Source: Coemansia sp. RSA 487 | Taxonomy: Eukaryota; Kickxellomycota; Kickxellomycetes; Kickxellales; Kickxellaceae | Length of the DNA: 64,000 nucleotides | Direction of reading: 5' to 3' | NCBI GenBank assembly: GCA_027577595.1 | Contig: JANBRJ010000057.1 | Coordinates: 1 to 64,000 of the forward strand | Shown here: one piece after another, positions 41,864-53,183 of the stretch | Position numbering within the stretch: position 1 is the first letter of the stretch | Layout of the letters: every line of letters begins with the position of its first letter | The notes under the pieces: generated by a model | Database searches by the model: none | The model's input: the letters and a program-made list of their open reading frames with translations, nothing else | What the model was told of the DNA's origin: nothing | Translations under genes and position numbers: made by a program

Positions 41864-43088
41864 TAAAGGCTCAGCTCCGTTCACGCGGTTAGTACAAGAA
41901 ACGCGAGCCAAACACCGACACAACAAAAAGTAGGGAATAAGCTTAGGGTAGAGTATCCTTTTAAAAGCGAAAAAAAAAGAAAAGAAAATAAGAACGCGAA
42001 AGTTTAAAAAGCAAAAAAAGACTCAAAGCGAGTCTTTTTCGACAATGCAAAAAAACAGTAGCATGCAAAGAATAGGCGAGGGTTGGCAGAGGGATCTGTC
42101 GTTGTGTTTGAAACTGGATGCATTTTACAGACTGGCTCAGAGCATCTTGCGTTTACCACCGCTGTGCCGGTTGCAGCTCCTTTGATCCCTTCTTTTATAT
42201 ACCATACTATTCAATCCCTTCGGTTCTTTTATTCTCTGCCAGAAAGAGCAGCTCCCCGTGTTTTGGGTATCCTCGATGCGAAACAACCACAACATTTCAC
42301 CCCTGTCTGTTTACATTGTCAGCCAGCAAAATGGTAAACAAACAAAAAAGAACCGAACCGAGCCAACCACACCATTTATTAGCCGAATCCAAGCACGGAC
42401 AGAGCTGCAGAATGGATCTTGTACCAACGACAAAGGAGGAAGGAAGACTGATTTCCAGAAAATGGAAAAGACGGTCCAGACGGCAAATCAAAGCGGCTCA
42501 CTTGATGTTTCCGTTTTGCAAATTATTGTTTACAAGCTAGTGTTCAAATGCACATGCTTACGTCGCTTTTGCGCTTGTTGATTCTGCAAGCGTAAATAGA
42601 CAATAAGAAGGAAAAGCCTCACAGTTATTATCGGACCGTTTCCAAGACAATAGCGAACCTCCCACTTTGTCTATCTCTCGATTTGTCTTTTTCATGTAAC
42701 ACAGAATGTAAACAGACCTAATTCACATGCAGTGTAAGTGGAACTCTTTAATTCATTCAAAACCCATGAGGGTTCTGGTATGCACTTTGCAAGTACAGTA
42801 CACACAGCAATAAAAACAGGTCCTGAAACAGGTCCATTCATGGAAGTTGCACGTAAGTAGATTATCGATGCATGCACCTAATGAAATTCTGTCAGGTCAA
42901 TCAGCAAACAACATAAAATCAGACTCGATAAAGGCTGCGTAATTGCAATGTTGACAACACTTGCTGCAACTGCCCGTGTCACCTGGGCTGCGATCGCCTC
43001 CGTTATCTTTTTTGTTTTGATTCGCTATTTCATGCGCCGAATTTCCCCCGTCATCAATAAAATGAAGTGTTTAGGCTAGTTTAGTTTA

Positions 43089-43340
43089 TTATACATATGG
43101 CCAGATCGCTAAGGCTTGCGAGACTGATCCGGCCAATAGGCCATTTTGTAGTTGCGCCTTCTCTGCACGCATTGGTGCCTGAGATCGTGAGATCAACGGA
43201 ACGCCGACTTTCCTTTTATGGATGATCTTTGCAAAGCCATGACCACGGGTTATCAGACCGTTTTGTTTCATTGGGCTGAACAGACTTGTCATTTGCGTGA
43301 TTCCGGAGGCATGGTGATTTGGCTCTACAGAGAACGAGGT
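43089..43340 (-). CDS. Possible small protein gene, not recognised
   Basis: A minus-strand frame of up to 86 codons ends IWPYV and is followed within a few bases by AATAAA. It contains MTSLFSPMKQNGLITRGHGF and MRAEKAQLQNGLLAGSVSQA, composition closer to real protein than the surrounding frames. The only clear methionine start gives about 68 codons; a splice acceptor TACAG sits just upstream. No family is recognised. It may well be noncoding. Confidence 0.25.
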   Translation of the reverse strand, partial: TSFSVEPNHHASGITQMTSLFSPMKQNGLITRGHGFAKIIHKRKVGVPLISRSQAPMRAEKAQLQNGLLAGSVSQALAIWPYV

Positions 43341-45298
43341 TGATCTCACTTGCTGTATAAAACCACGAGATAAAAATGAGAAGATCGGGCACTCACTCTG
43401 CGGATACGATCAACATCGTCTGTTTTTTGTTTGTTTAAAGAGCTCCACCACAAAATTCATCCGATTGAGCAACGAAAAATGCATTTTGATCCAAGTCGGA
43501 TCAATGTCCATTCAAATATATACACTGCAAAAGAGGGAGAATAACAACGGAACGGCGATGACCGTATACATCTAAAAATACAAGAAGCCGAGCATTGTTG
43601 TTGAATGAGCAAAAAAAACAAAAAAGTGGCAGCCATTCAAATAAACCACGGAAGTGCTTTTTTTGCGTTGGTCAAAACTTTCTTATGAAATGTGAATATT
43701 ACAAAAAGCCACACACTCACAAAAGCACGAATTTATTCATTCAACCTAATATATTAAAAAAGAATCGAATCGGTATGGTGAATAGAAAATCAAACCCCGG
43801 CATTATACTCACAACTTTTTCCAATACTTTACTGTGTATGGCGTTGTGGTACATCGGGACCTGCCAATTGCCCAGTCTACTGTCTCTTTTTCCATTTTCA
43901 GTCATGCAGCAGCATCGCAAATAAAACATTCCCATTTGTTTTTGGTTCGTGTCCCAAAGCGATTGCAGAGCTGTATCGGAACACATCGCGTGCGTTTGGT
44001 ATACTATGTCGTCATGTACCTTTGGATTAATACGCTTTTAAGCAGCGATGTTTCAGGTAGCAGCAAGGCAACATCTAGGAGAAAGAAAAGAACAGCGCAT
44101 TCCAAATCGCACTGGTTTCCTAGTTATTTTTATTTTCGATCCGCTTACATTTTTGGATACCAAAAAAGCGCAGCCATAGAAGAAAACGTCGATTCGGATC
44201 GCACTCACTAGGAAAGAACAAACACAAGAAAAGAAGAATGTGTGCTCAGAAGACTGGCCATATCCTATCAGGCTTCACCGATTTTGCGCAAAGGTGCACG
44301 ATTCTATAAAAAGAAACCACATGTCGTTCTCAGTCATCTGGGTAGCTGATCCCCTCTGTTCTTGGCTTTTTTGCGTAGGCAACAAATGCCACGAAGTTTT
44401 AGTTCAGCTGAAAACGGGACAGGATCAATGCCGCTTTCTACGAATAAAGCTCGCACCTGGTTCCTGTTTGTGTAATGAGCCAGTGATGAGAACCTATGAT
44501 GTTACCGAACAATGCAGGATCCAATTTCCCATTCGTCTATCCATTGGTTGATCGGGAGCGAAAGGCATCAATGGAGGAACGAAAGGCCACCACAGCCAGC
44601 CCACAGACGACAACAATAAGCTTCGATGATGCAACAACGGGGTGAAAGTTCAGCTCAAAAGGGCGGCCAAACCCCCCGTGATTTTCCGGGTCACAAGCCC
44701 TGGGGTGTGGTTGTGTGGCATGTTATTCTCTGCATGTCCTGAGGGGGTGGTACTTTGCACACCCCCCTTTTTCGTTTTGCTATTCTGTAAAGCTTGGGAA
44801 AAATAAAAAGCTGGCCTTTTTTAGCTTTGTTTCTTTGTACCAAAGGCGAATCTTCAGCCTTTTGCACGAAGCGCGTGCTTTCTATTGCGCCTTTGACACC
44901 GTCCACTTTCAGTATATAAAGCTTGCTCCCTCCTTTTTCCTTTTCCTGATACTGCGATGAAAAGGAGGATAGCTTTTTAAACATCTTTTTACACTTGTGA
45001 CTTTGTATGAAATAAGATCCCGCGCCTTTCTTTTCTTCAATTTTTGTAACCTTTCTTTCCTTACTTTCTTTTCACTCTTGTACTCTTTAACTGGCTAACG
45101 AAATCAAAGCTTCTTTTTGACAACATCTCCCTTCATATACACCTGCACAAAACTCACCCCACTCCCCAGCTACCTGGTATTTAGAGAGCACTTTTTATTC
45201 AAATCGAATCAAACAAGACCAAGGATCTTGCTTTCCCTTTGGCTTGATCCACGTTATTATTCATATATTCAGTTTTCTATTTGCGTACACAACATATC

Positions 45299-47086
45299 AT
45301 GGCAACGAGCTTCAACCACATGGCCGTTGCGCCTGCTCGCAACAAGAGAAAGGGCATCCCGATGCGCTCGCCCTGCCAGCGCGACATGATCGAGGCACCA
45401 GGTGTGGTGTTCCGCTTTCCTGACAAGATCAATACTCCGTCAGTGAATGGCGATCACATAAATAGCGAAACATCCAATGTTTCCGCCATCGACATTCTCC
45501 CTTCATCTGCTGGGCTGCCATCCGGCCTGGGCGCCAAGACTGCCGCTGCGGTGATTGCTGCTGCCGCCGCAGTCACCTTGTCTTCGAGCGACAGTTCTGA
45601 CTCCTTTAATAATAGTACTGCTGACAATACTGCACCCACTATTACCACTACTGCTGGCACTGATTCTGGCGATGCTATTGATATAACTGCCGCAGCATCA
45701 GCTACTGCCGATGCCCTTACACAGTCAAAACAACAAGAACAGCAACAGCAACAACAACAACAACAACAAGGAGAGATGGGGCAGCATGTTCAGCAGAGTG
45801 CGCCGTTCTCTGATACTACTGATCCAGGCAAAGAAAGCAGTGATCAGGATGGGGCAGCAGCCCTTGGGTCCGCAAACAGCACGCCCCTGCTGAAGCCTAC
45901 CACAGGCCCATCTAGTATCAGTGCCGGTGCCGTGCCTATCCACCGCTCAGCCAGCAACGTTCTTCACTACCCAGAGCTTCTGACCGATCTGCGCGACAAG
46001 CTAATCCAGATCCACCAGATAAGCGGTCATGGCAGCAACCACAACTCAAGCGGCATTGAGAGCGACGGCAACCACCACACCAGCGCTGCAAATAGCAGCG
46101 TTCCGCGTCGCTCGCGTGTCAGACGCGCCGGTCGTGGAGGAGCATCTGGTGCGTTTGGAGAGCGGGAGACACCCAGCCGCCGTGGACGGCACTATTATCC
46201 ATCAGTTGGTGCACGGCGCAGTGGCCTGCGTGGCGGTAACAGCCAAAACTCCCGTGCAAGCGCCTCGTCCCCCGGAGCTGACTCGTCAAACACGCTAGAC
46301 CCATCCTCGGCGGCAGCGGCTGCAGCAGTGGCTAAATCGTCGGGTGTGTCGTTCCATCGGCGGCATTCGATTGGAACCATCCAGTCGCAGGCCGAAGACG
46401 ATGAGGAGATCGTCGATGTTGAAGATGACGGTGACGATGAGGACGATGAGGACGACGGCCCACTTGCGCTCGCTTCGGCAGCACCGCACCAGTACAATCT
46501 TCCAGTGTCTTATCGCCACAGCAGCAATAACGGCAACCATTATAAGCACCAGCAAGCACGGCGGCAGCATGACGGTCAGGTGAGCGGCACAGCGGCTTCG
46601 GCAAAGCGCCACCACCCCTTGGGGAATGGAGCAGTGCCAGCGTCTGGAGTACCATCAGCTAGCGGCAAACGCAAGCGCGAGAGCAGCGGCATTGACCGCC
46701 CAAGCAAGTCGCCTTCTGCGCCGCAAGCAAAGCGGACAGCGCACGGCCATCAGCCGTTCCACCGGCATCAGTCGCCTGCGGCAGCGTCCATTCCAACAAG
46801 CAGCGGTAGCGGCAGACGGAGCTGCGCGTCATGTGGTGCGAACTCGACCCCGTGCTGGCGGCCTGGGCTGATCGACAAAGTGACCCTATGCAACCAGTGT
46901 GGATTGAGATACAAGAAGGGCAAAGTATACTGCCCAACGTGCAGTTATGTGCCGACAAAGACAGAAATTGCGACTGGAGGCGCACTGGAATGCAAGCGGT
47001 GTATGTCGCGCATCGTTCGTCAGCACAACAGGCCGTCGTCGCCATCAACATCCAGAGCATCCGAATCTCCGACGCCGGATCTGTGA
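45299..47086 (+). CDS. GATA-type zinc-finger protein with second Cys4 site (595 aa)
   Basis: The first ATG in frame is at 45299 (MATSFNHMAVAPARNKRKG). Most of the chain is Ser/Ala/Gln-rich, with a Gln run (near residue 150), an acidic EDDEEIVDVEDDGDDEDDED stretch (near 365) and Arg-rich patches that could be nuclear signals. The DNA-binding part is C-terminal: CASC-(18 residues)-CNQCGLRYKK, a GATA-type finger with the fungal 18-residue loop but TPCWRPG where classic fingers have TPLWR. It is followed at once by CPTC-(16 residues)-CKRC, a second zinc site. The pairing recalls Ash1-like fungal regulators. Probably a nuclear transcription regulator; orthology unresolved. Confidence 0.87.
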   Translation: MATSFNHMAVAPARNKRKGIPMRSPCQRDMIEAPGVVFRFPDKINTPSVNGDHINSETSNVSAIDILPSSAGLPSGLGAKTAAAVIAAAAAVTLSSSDSSDSFNNSTADNTAPTITTTAGTDSGDAIDITAAASATADALTQSKQQEQQQQQQQQQQGEMGQHVQQSAPFSDTTDPGKESSDQDGAAALGSANSTPLLKPTTGPSSISAGAVPIHRSASNVLHYPELLTDLRDKLIQIHQISGHGSNHNSSGIESDGNHHTSAANSSVPRRSRVRRAGRGGASGAFGERETPSRRGRHYYPSVGARRSGLRGGNSQNSRASASSPGADSSNTLDPSSAAAAAAVAKSSGVSFHRRHSIGTIQSQAEDDEEIVDVEDDGDDEDDEDDGPLALASAAPHQYNLPVSYRHSSNNGNHYKHQQARRQHDGQVSGTAASAKRHHPLGNGAVPASGVPSASGKRKRESSGIDRPSKSPSAPQAKRTAHGHQPFHRHQSPAAASIPTSSGSGRRSCASCGANSTPCWRPGLIDKVTLCNQCGLRYKKGKVYCPTCSYVPTKTEIATGGALECKRCMSRIVRQHNRPSSPSTSRASESPTPDL

Positions 47087-48363
47087 GCCAGGAGCTGCAT
47101 GATCTCCCAAGCGCCATCCGCTATTGTGCTCTAGCCAAATTATCTCCTCCCAAGCTCTTTCGCCCAAATGTCTTTCCTTCTTTCTTTATGCTGTACTTGT
47201 ACTATCCTTCTGTGCACTCGCCATTGACCGTCATACCTCTTTTTTTTGGCGCAAGCCTACAGGGGAGTTGATCTTTACTTCTCTCCTGCTGGGTAGCAAT
47301 GTCCCGTGAGAAGTCGCCGGAAAATGGGTGCGAACATTCTCACACTGATTCACTACCCAGAACAACAAGAAGAGCCTTGTCTACTACTTGACATTTTGGA
47401 CACAGTTTTTTCTGATCTTTGTTTGCTTTCCAGGGTCTAGCAGTGTGTCTGCTTTGATTCCAAGTTGACTCCTTTTTTCCCTTCCACAACCCCGATCTTG
47501 GCATGTTGTCAAGATTCAGCGTTCTCTCACTCCTCACTCGTTTAATTTTACATTTTTTTGTTTCTTAGTGCTCCTATTTTTAGCGTTTGTTTTTGATTTC
47601 TTTTCCATATAAAGTATTACCCCGTCCTGATTTCATTTCATTTCGTGAGTTTATTCAAGAGTGCGCAGTTGTTCAGGTATCTCACTATACTCGATCCATG
47701 AACATAGAACATGCACTGTCCCTGAATTACTTACACTATACATATTGGAAAAGCACCAACCTCAAAAACCTGTCCATCATGTGCAATAAATTAAAGGAAT
47801 CCAAATAATACATTAAATGGCAAATGTTGTACGTTCTCGAGCTCACATGATCCATCTGTGCATCACAATTGATATCCCAATAGCACAATTCGTGTTTTAT
47901 TTTTATTTTTATTTTTATTTGCCTGTTCGAACTTTGATAATATGAAATTTGACAAAGAAGCAGGTATTGTCCCAGATAATAATAGTTTTTTCAATCGATT
48001 GAATTGGCACCGGAACAATATGTCCCTTCTTTGGTTTAGATCACAATCCCTGAACCAAAAATCGTTCAGCACAATTGTATAACAAATGTCGTCTTTGTTG
48101 TTGGCTGAAATAAAAGGGTGGCATGGTTTGTACGTTGCAACCTTGAAAAATATTGCTTGATAGCGAAAAAGGCTTAACAATCAACCCTCAAGCTCAATGG
48201 TGCATTGTGGTATCTCTTCATTTTTTACATCTCCTGCCATAAAAAGCAGTAAACGCTCAAAGGGACGCAATACAAAACAACGTAAGAGGAATTCAACCGA
48301 TATAGGAAATCGTTGTTCTCGTCGGTTTCAATGTAACTGCTTTAATAGATGAATGAAAGACGC
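47087..48363. other. Intergenic between convergent genes (1.3 kb)
   Basis: Lies between the GATA-factor stop and the stop of the PXA protein, so only 3' regions are expected. It contains a (TTTTAT)4 repeat at 47895-47918. Frames are short; no RNA gene was found. Confidence 0.6.
47895..47918. repeat. (TTTTAT)4 repeat
   Basis: Four perfect TTTTAT hexamers in the intergenic region between convergent genes. No function inferred. Confidence 0.85.
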
Positions 48364-50340
48364 TCAGTTGTTTTCCTTGAGCTCGGGTGCGATCTTTCCT
48401 ACAACAGAATCCAAGACACTGTAGATCAAATGCTTATTGAGCTGCCTGTTCTCAAAGGGCTCCAAAATCCGCTGTGTAGCAAGCTGTCGCTCCTTATCGC
48501 TCAGTCCGTAGAAGAATCTTGCTGCCACATAGGGCAGCAGCTCGGCAACCAGATCTGCTGCGTCTCTTTTCAGCAGCTCCTGTTGCTCTAGGGTCTTGTA
48601 CGGTTTCCTCTTGTCCTTGCCTCTGAACCGTCCGCCATCTTCGGGTCGCCAGAGCTCGCTGATCAGCATGTCCACATAGCTGGCAATCTGCTGCTCGCAT
48701 AGGAGGAACGAAACAATGTTGACCAGCGTGCGATCTATGGCTGCGCCAGCCAAAATATTGACCAGCGGATAGATGTAGAAGAGAAACTGCGCCCAAACCC
48801 ACTGGTTGTAGCGATCGAGAAGCAGTGCTGCATTTAACATGGCAAGGATCGGCTCAAATGCGCCTCTGTAGCTTGCCTGGGGAGTGTCTGCTTGCCATAA
48901 CTGGTTCAGCGAGAACGTGTACTCCGAGAGCATCGAGAACATCCGGCTGAACGCCTGCGTTATGATCAGGTGCAAGTAGACCATTCCACGGATCGTATTG
49001 TTTTTCCATCCACGCCACCGTGCCTGCGAGAAGAGATCGCGGATCAGCCAAAGAGAAGAAAAGCTCAGTTGGCTGCTGAGACGCTCCCAGACGCCACTAC
49101 CACCACTGGTACTGTTCATAATATCGTGTGTCTTTGTGTTGGGTTTAACTGGACTTTTGGACGCGAGGTTTGATTTCGCTATCTGCTCCGCAGCTGTCAC
49201 AGGGCTACCTGATGGTCCCTTCTTTGGCATTGCCGTACGACGAATCCTTGTTGTTAGTGCACCTGTTTGTTCCAAAGATTTTGGCACAATAGTTGTTTCT
49301 TTAGAATAGCTATTACCAGCGTCTTCGTTCATTTGCGTGGCCTGAGCCTCACGAAGCATGGTTTCCACAGTTATTGTTTTAGCTGCGCCAGCACGGCCAT
49401 CATTATCTCCAGGGGACTGGGCCGAGTCCCAGCCCGTGCTCTTTCCTCCATCGCTGTCACTAGCATCGTCATCAATCCCTAGAGGCAGGGTACTGTATCT
49501 GGACAGATCCGCCTTGCTAAAGTACTCTCTCTTGGAGTACTTTCCAACAGTCCGGATAATGGCTTCATTTAACGTGTTGGGGTCCGCAATGACGTCCACA
49601 ACATTCCGGAGCACTGCACAGGCAATGACTTCACGAAGCAGGTGGTGCACGACCTCGTCTGTCTGGGCCTCAGGTGGCAGCAAAACTACAAGCAACTCTT
49701 TGGCCAAATGTCTCAGGTAAGATAGCTCCGAGTTTGCAGCACGGGCTAACGCCACATGCGGCTGCATTGACTGGAACACCGCTTCAATCGACGTTTCGTT
49801 TCCCGCATAGACCGTACCTAGCCGGGCCGTGCATTGCTGTGAGTCGCGGACATGGAGGTGGATGATTTCGGGCAGCTCGAACAAAATAAACCGCACCCAA
49901 TCAACCCGCCGACACCGCCTTTCCAGCTCATTAGTGACCTGAAGCACCTGGGCCGACACTTCGCTCAGAAACTCCTTGTCATCGGTTACTTTCTCGTACC
50001 ATTCTTCGACAAAGTCACGGAGTACAAGGGAAACTAGGCGGGATACGGAAGCATTGACTTGGGCCGAGGTATCAATGAATGGCCGCTTTGCGCTTATCTT
50101 TGACGCAGCACGGTACGCTGCTTGCGACTGCTGCGAGCGGTAGAGGTTACGGAGCAGGGGACCACCAGTTGCGCGTCGCGGGATGCCACGCCGTGACTCC
50201 CAAAACGAGCGCAAGCTCTCTGCTATCGTGCTTGGCGCCGAGGCCATTGATGATGCCCGGGAGGCGGAGAGAGGCTCTGGCATCGCGTCCTGTGGTGGTT
50301 GCGGCGCGCTGTGTGAGGTTGATGTTGTCCGTCTGCGCAT
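48364..50340 (-). CDS. PXA and nexin-C domain protein lacking a PX domain (658 aa)
   Basis: The N-terminal half (about residues 95-270) is a PXA domain: VSRLVSLVLRDFVEEWYEKV, LERRCRRVDWVRFILFELPE and LLPPEAQTDEVVHHLLREVI. After a disordered middle with phosphorylatable serines, the C-terminal part (about 450-650) is a nexin-C domain (WRGWKNNTIRGMVYLHLIIT, LYSVLDSVVGKIAPEL-like end). In Mdm1, SNX13 and SNX14 these two domains fold together, tether ER to lipid droplets or vacuole, and enclose RGS and PX domains; both are missing here, as in small fungal PXA proteins. Hydrophobic stretches near residue 520 could dip into membrane. Shares a 280-bp divergent promoter with frataxin. Confidence 0.85.
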   Translation of the reverse strand: MRRRTTSTSHSAPQPPQDAMPEPLSASRASSMASAPSTIAESLRSFWESRRGIPRRATGGPLLRNLYRSQQSQAAYRAASKISAKRPFIDTSAQVNASVSRLVSLVLRDFVEEWYEKVTDDKEFLSEVSAQVLQVTNELERRCRRVDWVRFILFELPEIIHLHVRDSQQCTARLGTVYAGNETSIEAVFQSMQPHVALARAANSELSYLRHLAKELLVVLLPPEAQTDEVVHHLLREVIACAVLRNVVDVIADPNTLNEAIIRTVGKYSKREYFSKADLSRYSTLPLGIDDDASDSDGGKSTGWDSAQSPGDNDGRAGAAKTITVETMLREAQATQMNEDAGNSYSKETTIVPKSLEQTGALTTRIRRTAMPKKGPSGSPVTAAEQIAKSNLASKSPVKPNTKTHDIMNSTSGGSGVWERLSSQLSFSSLWLIRDLFSQARWRGWKNNTIRGMVYLHLIITQAFSRMFSMLSEYTFSLNQLWQADTPQASYRGAFEPILAMLNAALLLDRYNQWVWAQFLFYIYPLVNILAGAAIDRTLVNIVSFLLCEQQIASYVDMLISELWRPEDGGRFRGKDKRKPYKTLEQQELLKRDAADLVAELLPYVAARFFYGLSDKERQLATQRILEPFENRQLNKHLIYSVLDSVVGKIAPELKENN

Positions 50341-50620
50341 TATACGCTAAATAGAGGTATCTGAGATATTAATACAGTTGGAATTGGTAACAAATTAAAC
50401 AAAGAACTATAAAATGCAGCTGGGAAATGCAACATGCCAAAGTACAAAAGCACAAAAGAATTCACAAATTAGCAAAAAAGGAAAGAACAGCCAGCCTTGT
50501 GTTTCGTCACGCCTATCCCAAAGAAAATGCTGGCTTTTTCTCTGTTTACGCCCACGCTTTTTCTTGATTACTTTACTTTTTATCACTATTTTCAACTCTT
50601 GCATTTTCGTTTGAATTCAA

Positions 50621-51199
50621 ATGAGCATCACTCGTCTTTCGAAACGCCTATTCTGTTGCACGGCAAACACAACCACATCTCTGCCTATCCGTAGCAACAA
50701 AACAATAATAATAGCAGCAGCTTGGTCAACCGCAATTCGTGTCCCGCTTTCAAAGAGGACGTTTGGAACTAGCATCCAGTCAGCTGAGTATCGCAAAAAT
50801 GTAACATCCGACTTTACAAGAAAGCCAGAGGCTAAAGAGAAATCCAGGGGGCCATTGACAGACATGGAGTACGATTCATTGGCATCCGAGACTCTCGAAG
50901 ACCTCACAGTCTGTTTCGATGACATTGGCGAGGAGATTCCCATGGAGGATTTTGATGTCGAATATGCAAGCGGCGTTCTGACAGTCAAGCTAGGCAGCAA
51001 GGGCACATATGTGCTCAACAAGCAACCGCCGAACAAGCAGATCTGGTTGTCGTCACCGGTCAGTGGGCCAGAGCGCTTTGACTATGACATGAGTAAGAAA
51101 GCGTGGTTCTGCCGGCACACAAACGAAACCCTTGGCACGCTTTTGAGCCGCGAGATGACAGCTGCATTTGAAGGCGAGTTCATTATGCCCATCAAATAG
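50621..51199 (+). CDS. YFH1: Frataxin, mitochondrial Fe-S assembly factor
   Basis: Frataxin stimulates sulfur transfer on the NFS1-ISCU complex in the mitochondrial matrix. The 192-aa product begins with a Ser/Thr/Arg-rich, acid-free presequence (MSITRLSKRLFCCTANTTTS), then the folded domain: MEYDSLASETLEDLTVCFDD (the acidic ridge helix), DFDVEYASGVLTVKLGSKGT and the diagnostic YVLNKQPPNKQIWLSSPVSG, with RFDYD after it, ending in a C-terminal helix. Length and order match yeast Yfh1. No intron. Start is the ATG at 50621; the upstream 280 bp are shared with the divergent PXA gene. Confidence 0.96.
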   Translation: MSITRLSKRLFCCTANTTTSLPIRSNKTIIIAAAWSTAIRVPLSKRTFGTSIQSAEYRKNVTSDFTRKPEAKEKSRGPLTDMEYDSLASETLEDLTVCFDDIGEEIPMEDFDVEYASGVLTVKLGSKGTYVLNKQPPNKQIWLSSPVSGPERFDYDMSKKAWFCRHTNETLGTLLSREMTAAFEGEFIMPIK

Positions 51200-51569
51200 G
51201 ATAACAGCAGGCCTTGACATTCTTATCACTGATTCATCGGCTTTGAACGAATAAACTCTTGGATATACCGAGCCGAGTCGATTCACTATATGATTTTCAA
51301 GCTTTGACTGTGTGTTTGACTCATTAAAAAAAGTAAACGCCAAAAAAATTTTTTTTTCAGAGGTACACGGAAGAATTGGTCTGGACTATAAATTGGGAGC
51401 ATCTCGGAGGACGCTTCCGATTCCATGCTTTGTTGGGCCTTTTCTCTTTGTATTTTTATACCCCTACGCTGTAGTCACCTCTATTGTTTCGTCTAGCTTT
51501 AGCGCTCTGTTTCTTTTTTTTCCCACAGTATTTATTGGCAGTAATCGCTACCTACAGAAAAACAGAACC
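51200..51569 (+). other. Intergenic/leader of the GMP synthase gene
   Basis: A 370-bp gap between frataxin and GMP synthase. The right half is pyrimidine-rich with an acceptor-like TTTTTTTTCAG near 51350-51360 and TTTTATACC near 51455; the leader may contain an intron. No separate gene. Confidence 0.5.
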
Positions 51570-53183
51570 ATGGCTCCCACCGATGTCACGGCCCAGGTCG
51601 CCAACATGTACGACACCGTCCTTATCTTGGACTTTGGATCGCAGTACTCGCATCTGATCACCCGCCGCGTCCGCGAGGCAGGCGTCTACTGCGAGCTTCT
51701 TCCATGCACCCAGAAGATTGCCGAGCTCAAGTTCAAGCCCAAGGGTATTATCCTGTCCGGTAGCCCGTTCTCGATCACCGATGATGGTGCTCCCCACGTC
51801 GACCCAGAGATCTTCAACCTCGGCGTTCCGATCCTTGGCATCTGCTATGGTCTCCAGGAGATTGCGCGCAATCTCGGGGGTGAGACCAGCCTTGCCGTCA
51901 AGCGCGAGTACGGGTTTGCTGAGCTCAACCTCGATCCCCAGGCTGACCACCATTCGCACAAGCTTTTCCAGGACATCCTGTCACCTACAAACGTGTGGAT
52001 GAGCCACGGAGACCATCTCGAGAAGCCTCCAAAGGATTTTGTTGTTATCGGATCCACAACCACGAGCGAGTACGCCGCTGTTGCGCACACCACGCTCCCG
52101 ATCTACGGTATCCAGTTCCACCCCGAGGTCACCCACAGCATTGACGGCGCCCTTGTTCTGCGCAACTTTGTCGTTGGGATCTGCGGATGCGAGGCAAACT
52201 GGACCATGTCCTCGTTCATCGACAAGGAACTCGAGCGCATTCGTACACTCGTCGGCCCCACAGGCTCTGTTATCGGCGCTGTTTCTGGCGGTGTTGACTC
52301 GACAGTCGCTGCGGTGCTGATGAAGCGTGCAATTGGCGATCGCTTCCACGCTGTGCTTGTCGATAATGGTGTGATGCGTCTTAACGAGTGCGAACAGGTC
52401 AAGAAGACGCTTGCCGATAATCTTGGCATTAACCTGACGGTTGCTGATGCCTCCGATCTGTTCCTTGGTCGTCTCAAAGGCGTCACCGATCCCGAGAAGA
52501 AGCGCAAGATCATTGGCAACACGTTTATCGAGGTGTTTGAAGCCGAGTCGCACAAGATCGACGAGATTTCGCGCCAGAATGGCCAGGGTGCAATCGAATG
52601 GCTCCTCCAGGGCACGCTTTATCCTGATGTCATCGAGAGCATCTCGTTCAAGGGTCCGTCTGCCACCATCAAGTCGCACCACAACGTCGGTGGTCTGCTC
52701 GAGGACATGCGTCTCAAGCTCATTGAGCCCCTGCGCGAGCTCTTCAAGGACGAGGTGCGTGCTCTTGGTGCTCTTCTCGATATCCACGAGGATCTGATCT
52801 GGCGCCACCCGTTCCCAGGACCAGGAATTGCCATCCGCGTCCTCGGCGAGGTCACGCCCTCCCAGGTTGAGATTGCGCGCCGTGCCGACCATATCTACAT
52901 CGACGAGATTAAGAAGGCTGGGCTCTACCGCCAGATCTCACAGGCATACGCTGCTCTGCTTCCCGTCCGCTCTGTCGGTGTCATGGGTGACCAGCGCACT
53001 TACGAGCAGGTTATTGCCCTGCGTGCTGTTGAAACTAAGGATTTCATGACTGCCGACTGGTTCCCCATGCCCGTCGAGGTCCTTAAGCGCATCAGCAATC
53101 GCATAATCAATGAGGTGCACGGTGTTAACCGCGTTCTTTACGATGTTAGTTCCAAGCCTCCCAGCACTATCGAGTTTGAGTAA
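51570..53183 (+). CDS. GUA1: GMP synthase (glutamine-hydrolysing)
   Basis: Converts XMP to GMP using ATP and glutamine, the step after IMP dehydrogenase. The 537-aa product starts at [20 protein letters not shown]. Domain 1 is a class-I glutamine amidotransferase (residues about 15-205): [20 protein letters not shown], the oxyanion/nucleophile GICYGLQ, and the [10 protein letters not shown] His-Glu pair. Domain 2 is the ATP pyrophosphatase with P-loop [12 protein letters not shown] (near residue 240). Domain 3 is the dimerisation domain with [13 protein letters not shown] and a terminus [13 protein letters not shown]. The frame is open for 86 codons upstream, but that part reads as untranslated leader. 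Assignment is certain. Confidence 0.97.
   Translation: MAPTDVTAQVANMYDTVLILDFGSQYSHLITRRVREAGVYCELLPCTQKIAELKFKPKGIILSGSPFSITDDGAPHVDPEIFNLGVPILGICYGLQEIARNLGGETSLAVKREYGFAELNLDPQADHHSHKLFQDILSPTNVWMSHGDHLEKPPKDFVVIGSTTTSEYAAVAHTTLPIYGIQFHPEVTHSIDGALVLRNFVVGICGCEANWTMSSFIDKELERIRTLVGPTGSVIGAVSGGVDSTVAAVLMKRAIGDRFHAVLVDNGVMRLNECEQVKKTLADNLGINLTVADASDLFLGRLKGVTDPEKKRKIIGNTFIEVFEAESHKIDEISRQNGQGAIEWLLQGTLYPDVIESISFKGPSATIKSHHNVGGLLEDMRLKLIEPLRELFKDEVRALGALLDIHEDLIWRHPFPGPGIAIRVLGEVTPSQVEIARRADHIYIDEIKKAGLYRQISQAYAALLPVRSVGVMGDQRTYEQVIALRAVETKDFMTADWFPMPVEVLKRISNRIINEVHGVNRVLYDVSSKPPSTIEFE

Larger units (their letters stand above)
41556..45298. other. Large intergenic region (3.7 kb) upstream of the GATA-factor gene
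   Basis: No family-recognisable frame. The left part carries the promoter of the proline-rich protein and a (GGAA)5 repeat at 41844-41863. Around 44.65-44.78 kb several C/G runs occur (CCCCCCGTG, TGGGGTGTGG, GAGGGGGTGG, CACCCCCC), which look like regulator sites for C2H2 stress or carbon factors upstream of the GATA gene, with a long pyrimidine-rich leader at 45.0-45.3 kb. A small open frame at 43089-43340 is listed separately. Confidence 0.5.

Noticed and set aside
51981-52892. 303-codon minus-strand open frame
   Set aside because: Antisense to GMP synthase and without family features.
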